This document shows positions 58,366 through 64,000 of a DNA stretch of 64,000 nt, in pieces. How positions within the stretch are numbered: position 1 is the stretch's first letter; each line of letters begins with the position of its first letter. The position numbers were made by a program, and so were the translations under genes. This DNA is from Kryptolebias marmoratus (lineage: Eukaryota; Chordata; Actinopteri; Cyprinodontiformes; Rivulidae), in contig NC_051438.1 of assembly GCF_001649575.2 (NCBI RefSeq), forward strand, positions 26,903,129-26,967,128, in the 5' to 3' direction. The notes beneath the pieces were generated by a model that made no database searches, had not been told where the DNA came from, and saw only the letters and a list, made by a program, of their open reading frames with translations.

Positions 58366-59224
58366 TACAAACAAATAAGGTTAACTACAAAGTCAATATT
58401 ACTTAAATCTTTTAACCTTCAAATAAAAATATTCTTCATCATCTGCCACTGATTTAAACCTAAATCAACTGAATAGGGATAATAACAATAAAATGGCAAT
58501 AAAATCTAAAAAGATTTTGGAGTTTGTGATTACACCTGACCATTTTTCACCACATTATATACTGATGTTTTCTTAAAATACAAATAAAGATTTGAGATTA
58601 AAAGAAGAGATTATGTTTTTAAAATGTCCTTTGTACAACACCATTTATGTTTCAGTTTTATATCCTTTGTGTCTTGCACGTAGAATATTAGGACATAGTT
58701 ACTAAGAATTTTAGTGACCTTCTGTTAAACTGGTGTGAAATGTAGTTCAGCTATTTGCTGACATGCGTGTAATTAAGCCAACGTCGTCTTCTTCGTGTGC
58801 AGAATGAGCAGCATGATGAAATTGAGGACTCACTGCTGGATGCCTGAATATAACTACCGCACTTTTATGATTTCAATCACCTATTTGATGTTCTGCCTCT
58901 CTCAGCTTTGAAGGAAGTCACAAAGTCATGGTGCAGCAAGGATGAAGTCATGACCCCATTTTATTTTCAATCACTCCTTTGATTCCCCGGTTTTCTCTGA
59001 TGGTGATAGCTTAGCTGCTGAACTTTCAAATCAGAGCACGTTCTCTGAAATGTAACAAAAAAAATTAGGCCTTCTTATCAACCAGGACTTCATGGATAAA
59101 ATTACTGTAGATATTCCAACATGGGAAAAGATAGGGGAATAAAAAAGAGGATTTCCTGGTTTATACTCTTATCTGATAACATATAGACATTGTAAAGAGA
59201 AGGTGCACCTTCTTTTTAATCCAC
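58366..59224. other. AT-rich spacer between two inverted repeat copies
   Basis: No gene was recognised. Bases 58790-59040 are moderately complex. This stretch forms the loop of a potential inverted pair formed by the flanking repeat copies. Confidence 0.4.
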
Positions 59225-59715
59225 TACCAAAGGCTAGATAGATAGTTTTGCTGGTGTCTGTGTTTGTCTGTACTGTTAGCAAAATATCTCATGATTAACC
59301 AAATAGATTTTAATGAAACTTTCAAAAAGTAATTATTGGATTGAGAGCTTGGTTGGTTTTCTGCAACTCATACTCAACCAGGATCTATTAGCTATTGGAC
59401 TCAACTGTATTTGTTAGCAAAATATCTGCTGAAACAATGGATGAATTTTAATGAAAGTAGTAATTAGGTTGCCATTTACAACTGATGAACTTTTGAACTG
59501 AACCCAATTCAAGATGGCCACCATAGCTAACTTATGTTAGTAAAGACAAAAATGGCTATATATCTCAGTCAATTTTATAGCTATTGACATGAAATTTGGT
59601 GTGGTAGTAGCTGAGCATTTTTCCCAACATATAATCCAAATGCAGCACATTGTTCAACATTTTTGCTTAAAATCTTGGCATTAAGTAGTGGAGTCAGCTT
59701 TTAAGCTCATTAAAA
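59225..59715 (-). repeat. Fragment of the dominant mid-repetitive family (minus orientation)
   Basis: GTTAGCAAAATATCTCATGA, TTTTAATGAAACTTTCAAAA, CCCAATTCAAGATGGCCACC, GGCTATATATCTCAGTCAAT and AAATTTGGTGTGGTAGTAGC are the reverse complement of successive parts of the plus-oriented copies. A partial internal duplication is visible, since the GTTAGCAAAATATCT phrase occurs at about 59275 and 59413. Confidence 0.75.
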
Positions 59716-59719
59716 TTGA

Positions 59720-60565
59720 TGAAGGAGAGAGGCTGAGATTAAAATTTCAGTGATTTTCTTTCTTTTCTTTTTTTATTTGACTGTAGGAATTACTGAGGAA
59801 CACCATTTGATATAATTGCCTCCATATGCAGAGGGGCTCTTGAGATATCTTCGGTTCTGGGTTCTTCTTCTTCTTCCTCCGTCGGGTCTAAAAAAATAAT
59901 TTGTTTTAAAACCCAGAGCCTCATACCTCTCTCTGCTCTAAAATGCTGCTGTCGATAATATATAACCATGTGGTGTTTGTTAAGGAAAAACACTTCCACA
60001 TGTTTTGTGTGTGCATGCTTTCCTTTCAAGATTTATGAATGAATGAGCTTCAGTCGCTTTTGAAAAGTTTTGACCAGCAACATGCACATGTTAGGAATTT
60101 TCCAAAGAAATGCATTTGCTCTCTGGCGGTGTGTTTGTTTGTGGTTCTGCCAAAGCACTTTCTTTCTGTTGTGCAAAGAGGAGTGTAACTGATTTTCTTC
60201 CTCTTTTACAATTACCTAAAAAATATGGCCTTGATTGTTTACAGCACTGAGTGTAGACAAACATATGGAAGTGCCTAAAAGCTCCTTCCAATAGCAGTTA
60301 TTCAATAAAAAAAAGGCTTCTGTGTCAGTTTGTGTTTTATTTTCTTACAACGCTGCAGTTATTTTCTTTTAATTTTATTTTAACAAGTAACAGACATTTT
60401 TTGGAGCTGACTAATGTTAAAGGTATTTAAAAAAGATTCAGTGTAGATTCTTTATCCTTATGCAAAAAGTGAAAACATTTAAAGACAAAACATTGATATT
60501 GCCGTCCATGAAAGGCGAAGGCAGAGCAATGATATTTTTGCTTATGTGTTTACTTTTCCATTATT
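59720..60565. other. Spacer, no gene recognised
   Basis: A short TTC repeat lies at 59861-59875 and gives a Glu run in a chance minus frame. Nothing else was assigned. Confidence 0.4.
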
Positions 60566-60569
60566 TTTT

Positions 60570-60745
60570 AGAGCCAACTGTATCTGAGGTTTCAGCAAAA
60601 TATCTCATCAACCACTTGATGGATTTGAATGAAAATAGAAAAATAAAGAAAATTGAATAAAGTAATTAATAGATGGATATTTACAAGTCATTACCATTTG
60701 GAGTCAACCAAATGGCATAATAGTATTTTCAAGTAGTGACTAATA
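60570..60745 (-). repeat. Fragment of the dominant mid-repetitive family (minus orientation)
   Basis: TTTCAGCAAAATATCTCATC, AACCACTTGATGGATTTGAA and TTTGGAGTCAACCAAATGGC match the 59280-59520 segment order. Confidence 0.65.
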
Positions 60746-62370
60746 TGGCTACAACTCTTAATTAACTCTTAATTTAACACATAATGCACCACTTTAGCAT
60801 TTAAACAGCTGTGATAGATGTAAACAGAATCTAGTGGTCAATGGAAAAAAAGACGGCATACAGTATTTCAGAATCCTGTCCAGGAGAGGATTTTATCAGT
60901 TTATCAGAGCTTTAGCTCATCTCACATTTTTGCTTTGCAGAGTCACTTAGAACCTCTTGAGGGCAGTATAAACAGTAAACCCTTCAGAGGGGCGTCTAAG
61001 CCTACAGGTAGACTTTAATTTGCCCAAATTGTTATTTCCCATCATGCCCACACAGACTGCATCAGTATTCACAACCTGCTTGCAGGAGGCCACTGGAGAG
61101 TGGAGGAAAGAGTGTGTGAAAAAAGATACAACACAGTGCAGGAATACAGTAGAGCATTGAGCCCAGCTGGGTCGTTTATCCTCCCGTCTGTACTTTCCTT
61201 CTTCAGCCACTGCTGTTATCTCTTTGCTGAGGTTTCCACCTTTCCCCTAACTGCAGAAAAATCAAGACTGCTCATTGTTTCAAACACAAAGAAGGGAGTC
61301 AAGGCTCAAGAGTGAAAAAAACAAAAACAAGAAGAGAAGAAACACAGGAAGCCTCATGAAGACAAATACAAACAGATTGTGATAAAGAGACAGAGATTTG
61401 GGTTTGCTTCAGGCTAGCACCACAGCCCAAGGTCTCAGGAAGTGATTAACCCTCGTCAAACAGAAGTGGTTGAAATGTTCAAGCATGTCTGCCTGTCAGA
61501 GTGTTTGTGTGCGTGCATCTGGGGAGAACCGGTGGGAGTCGGCTGTGGGCAGCCAATCTCAAAGCTCTTCTCCTGAGGCTCTCCCTAAAAGTGGGGTCAT
61601 CACCTCCTGATCTTGAAATTGAATTCCAATGATTCTGGTTTCCTTCGTGCAAATCTTCCACCCTCAGGGCCTCCCACCCACGCAATATGCTACGAGACCT
61701 CCTTCGCAGTGTCTGTGGACCTCTCAGTTTCATCTGAAAAAGCAAAATTTGACTCTTAATTTCACTGATATGTACAAAGTTTTTAAATGTTTCTGTTGCG
61801 TTTTGTACCAAGAGTTTGATATATATATATATATATATATATGTTTATGTTATAGTCATTCTTTAAAGCCCATAATCCTAACCAGATGCAAAGGCTAACA
61901 CAACAGCCAATCAAATTGCTTATTTGCAAGTCAATGTTTCTGGTGATTTTGTTTTGTTTTGCACAAATGCCCAACAGCAATTTGAATTAAGCTCAAAGGC
62001 ATTTTAATAATTCCCTAATTTACTTTGGAGTTAAGGCTTTGAATCAGAAACAGAAAATAAGAAAAAAAAAGCACACATTTGGGTTGTTGTCAAGGAGGGC
62101 GATGCAGATGTTTGTTGGGTAAATCTGCCAGACGAGGGAGCCCAGCCAGTGAGGTGAGTGAACAATGTGAGCAGCAGTTTGGTGTTCACCGCAGCCCCGG
62201 GACTGCATGCCAGAATGAACACAACAAAGCATATGCAAAAGGCATGCTCACTCTTCACAAGCATATTCTGCCCTACATGTGAAATCAACAACAGGAAACA
62301 AATAAACAAAAAACACTGACATTGCATGGGTTTTCCAACAGTACAAGCAACCATATGCACCACTGATCTG
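60746..62370. other. Spacer with complex blocks, no gene recognised
   Basis: Bases 61490-61740 and 62060-62230 are GC-richer and complex. The 136-codon minus frame at 62031-62441 and the 110-codon minus frame at 61479-61811 match no family I know, and the first runs into a transposon fragment. Confidence 0.35.
61819..61842. repeat. (AT)12 microsatellite
   Basis: A perfect AT dinucleotide array. Confidence 0.95.
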
Positions 62371-62374
62371 GGTT

Positions 62375-62775
62375 TACAACCCAAATTACAAAAAAAATTG
62401 TTGTGTAAAATGTAAACAAAGCAAAATGTATTGGTTTTCAAATCTCATAAACCCATATTTTATTTACAACAGAGCATAGTAAACATATCAAATGTTTAAA
62501 CTAAGAATTTGTATTCTTTTTATTTTGAAAAATACAATAATTTTTATTATTTTTGGAAGCCTCTCCCCGTTTATTTACCTTTGGCCTGATGTAGGATTCT
62601 AAATTTTTAACAGTCGTTGGTCTTTGCTGATTTTTTTTTTGCTGGATGGGAGCATATGTTGTTCTAAAACATGAATACACTTTTCTTTATTAATAATGCC
62701 TTTCCAGACATGTAAGCTGCCCATACAAGAGACACTAATGCACCCCTATACCATCAGAGAGGCAGGCTGGTAACA
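62375..62775 (-). mobile_element. Internally deleted Tc1/mariner-like transposon remnant
   Basis: The left end TACAACCCAAATTACAAAAA, then AAATCTCATAAACCCATATT and TTATTTACAACAGAGCATAG, matches the fragment at 36412-36592. The interior then jumps to GCTGGATGGGAGCATATGTT, CCTTTCCAGACATGTAAGCT and ACTAATGCACCCCTATACCA, which on the minus strand belong to the transposase-coding region of this common fish element. No intact transposase frame and no right terminal repeat are present. Confidence 0.75.
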
Positions 62776-63365
62776 GGCTGGCTCTATTTAGGATAGTTTT
62801 ATTGTTCTTCAGTCTTGACGGTTAATTGAATTAATATAGTAAACAAAGGTTTGGCTGAAGTTTAGCAACTCATTGCGATGTAAATAAAAATCTGCCATTT
62901 GTTGTTTTTACGTTTGTCATGTTTGGGTCGTAGATTAGGTTAGAGGTGGGACTAAGACATGATAGTTTTTAAAAAGTTGTGTTTAGACTGTCCACACAAG
63001 AACACAACATTTTATAAATATATAATTTCTGTGGATGGTGGTTCAGTTGGAAACAAAAACTTTTGATTTGTGTATATTTATATGCAAAAACCATAAACCA
63101 TAAAACATGTCAGAAACTGTGCAACCAGTGATTGTCAGAATGGCACATCCCTTCATCTATCTTCAGTCTTTCTTACAGAAAGATATGTTGATAAACATCA
63201 ACATATCTTGTTTTATAAGATAACTGTCACAAAAGCAAATTAGACGTGGAAATCTACAGTAGCTCTTGTAAATATCAGACCACTGATTCAGTCTCAAACT
63301 GTCTTTCAAGTTGAACTTTAAAGCTTTATGGATTATCTGTTTGTTTTCAAAGACATTCACCTTTC
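62776..63365. other. AT-rich spacer
   Basis: It contains AGATATGTTGATAAACATCA followed by ACATATCT (63181-63208), a short natural hairpin. No gene was recognised. Confidence 0.4.
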
Positions 63366-63860
63366 TTCTTGGCACTAGGAACTCCGTGTGGATTTATCTG
63401 ACTTGTGGCAGAGAATAGGCAGCAGAAGCGAGATTTGATGCAAGCGTTCACACCATTACACCGCTGCTCTTTCAAAGGCAAGCCACAGGCTTAACAAGAG
63501 ATTTTTACTTCACCTTTGACATTTACCATGTCAATGAAGCGCTCAGTAACTCTCCTCCCTCTGCAGCTCCTCTCCTCATTACCCTCTTTGGCAGGAGAGT
63601 AGTGCTCTTCAGCTTTCTCTTTTTCTACCTCATCTTTTTCCTTTTCACTCACTCTTCCACCCCCTTCAACATCCCCCGCTGCTTTCTCTCTACAGCTACA
63701 CAACCATTTTATTCCGCAAATGACTGCACCCGAAGTCAAGTGGAAAGAAGAAGTTCTGCTCACGTAGTTGCAGCGCTAAGGCTCCGTCTGCAAATTCAGT
63801 AGCGCTTTACTCTTCCCCCCGCAGGGTTAGTATCCTAGGGGCTATAAGGCTCAGACCATT
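63366..63860. promoter_or_regulatory. Candidate conserved non-coding element, pyrimidine-rich right half
   Basis: A complex block (CCGTGTGGATTTATCTGACT, TTCACCTTTGACATTTACCA) followed by a long CT-rich stretch (63540-63700) that gives a Glu/Lys-rich minus frame by composition. No coding call is made. Confidence 0.25.
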
Positions 63861-64000
63861 CAATTCCAACCCGGTTAAAATATGCTCAGTGTCAGCACTT
63901 TCTCCAGCAGCCTGGCACTGTGTTTACTTTCACAGGACAGAGAGCTGAATAGACTTTAATAAATAGTGTGGCCTGAGAGTCAGGGAGCCATCTGAGCTTG

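Noticed and set aside
62031..62441. 136-codon minus frame
   Set aside because: It begins inside the Tc1/mariner-like fragment and shows no domain.
63491..63763. 90-codon Glu/Lys-rich minus frame
   Set aside because: Low-complexity peptide from a CT-rich tract.
1..64000. CRISPR arrays, bacterial operons, phage or defence systems
   Set aside because: No direct-repeat/spacer arrays, ribosome-binding sites or clustered long frames; the DNA is vertebrate nuclear in character.
1..64000. tRNA, rRNA or microRNA genes
   Set aside because: None could be recognised by eye; a covariance-model search (tRNAscan-SE, Infernal) would be decisive.

Overview
The window is ordinary nuclear DNA of a vertebrate, almost certainly a teleost and most likely a percomorph. 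The base composition is AT-rich, there are no bacterial-style gene runs, and the coding exon ends in a canonical splice donor. Fragments of many repeat families typical of percomorph genomes are present. The killifish/livebearer-like flavour of the commonest repeat is an impression from memory, not a database result.

Only one protein-coding exon can be supported. It is on the minus strand at 12431-12532 and encodes 34 residues ending in SAFQEAQKWIE, followed at once by a GTGAGT donor. This matches the known first exon of the LIMCH1/LMO7 family, whose next exon begins the calponin-homology domain. The gene is probably limch1, with lmo7 as the alternative. Bases 1-12430 are then intron 1, and no second exon was found in them. 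A GC- and CpG-richer block (about 12533-12775) is the probable 5'UTR and proximal promoter. A second promoter-like block lies at 13690-13990. Everything from about 14 kb to 64 kb is upstream of this gene and contains no exon I can assign.

The remaining ~50 kb has two textures. One is a dense layer of old mobile-element debris. It includes two non-LTR retrotransposon remnants with recognisable reverse-transcriptase C-terminal motifs (33.0-33.7 kb and 41.2-41.9 kb), two Tc1/mariner-like fragments (36.4 and 62.4 kb), and three copies of a foldback element. It also includes at least seven fragments of one mid-repetitive family in both orientations, several minisatellites, and microsatellites. The other is a set of complex, homeodomain-motif-rich blocks that look like conserved non-coding elements (about 25.8-26.3, 30.3-30.65, 34.5-34.75, 37.1-37.6, 38.5-38.95, 40.6-41.15, 43.7-44.05, 45.5-45.8, 48.5-48.85, 49.4-49.6, 57.3-57.6 and 63.4-63.8 kb). 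Conservation cannot be tested here.

The structures most worth a second look are: a perfect 72-bp palindrome with an AT core (55961-56032); an 11-bp minisatellite whose unit junction is a perfect 5' splice-site consensus, lying beside a possible micro-exon (50547-50815); a TATA-box/initiator/splice-donor arrangement (51346-51474); a perfect CTCF-core match (16623-16634); and DR1 nuclear-receptor motifs inside repeats. I found no evidence of a novel multi-gene system.
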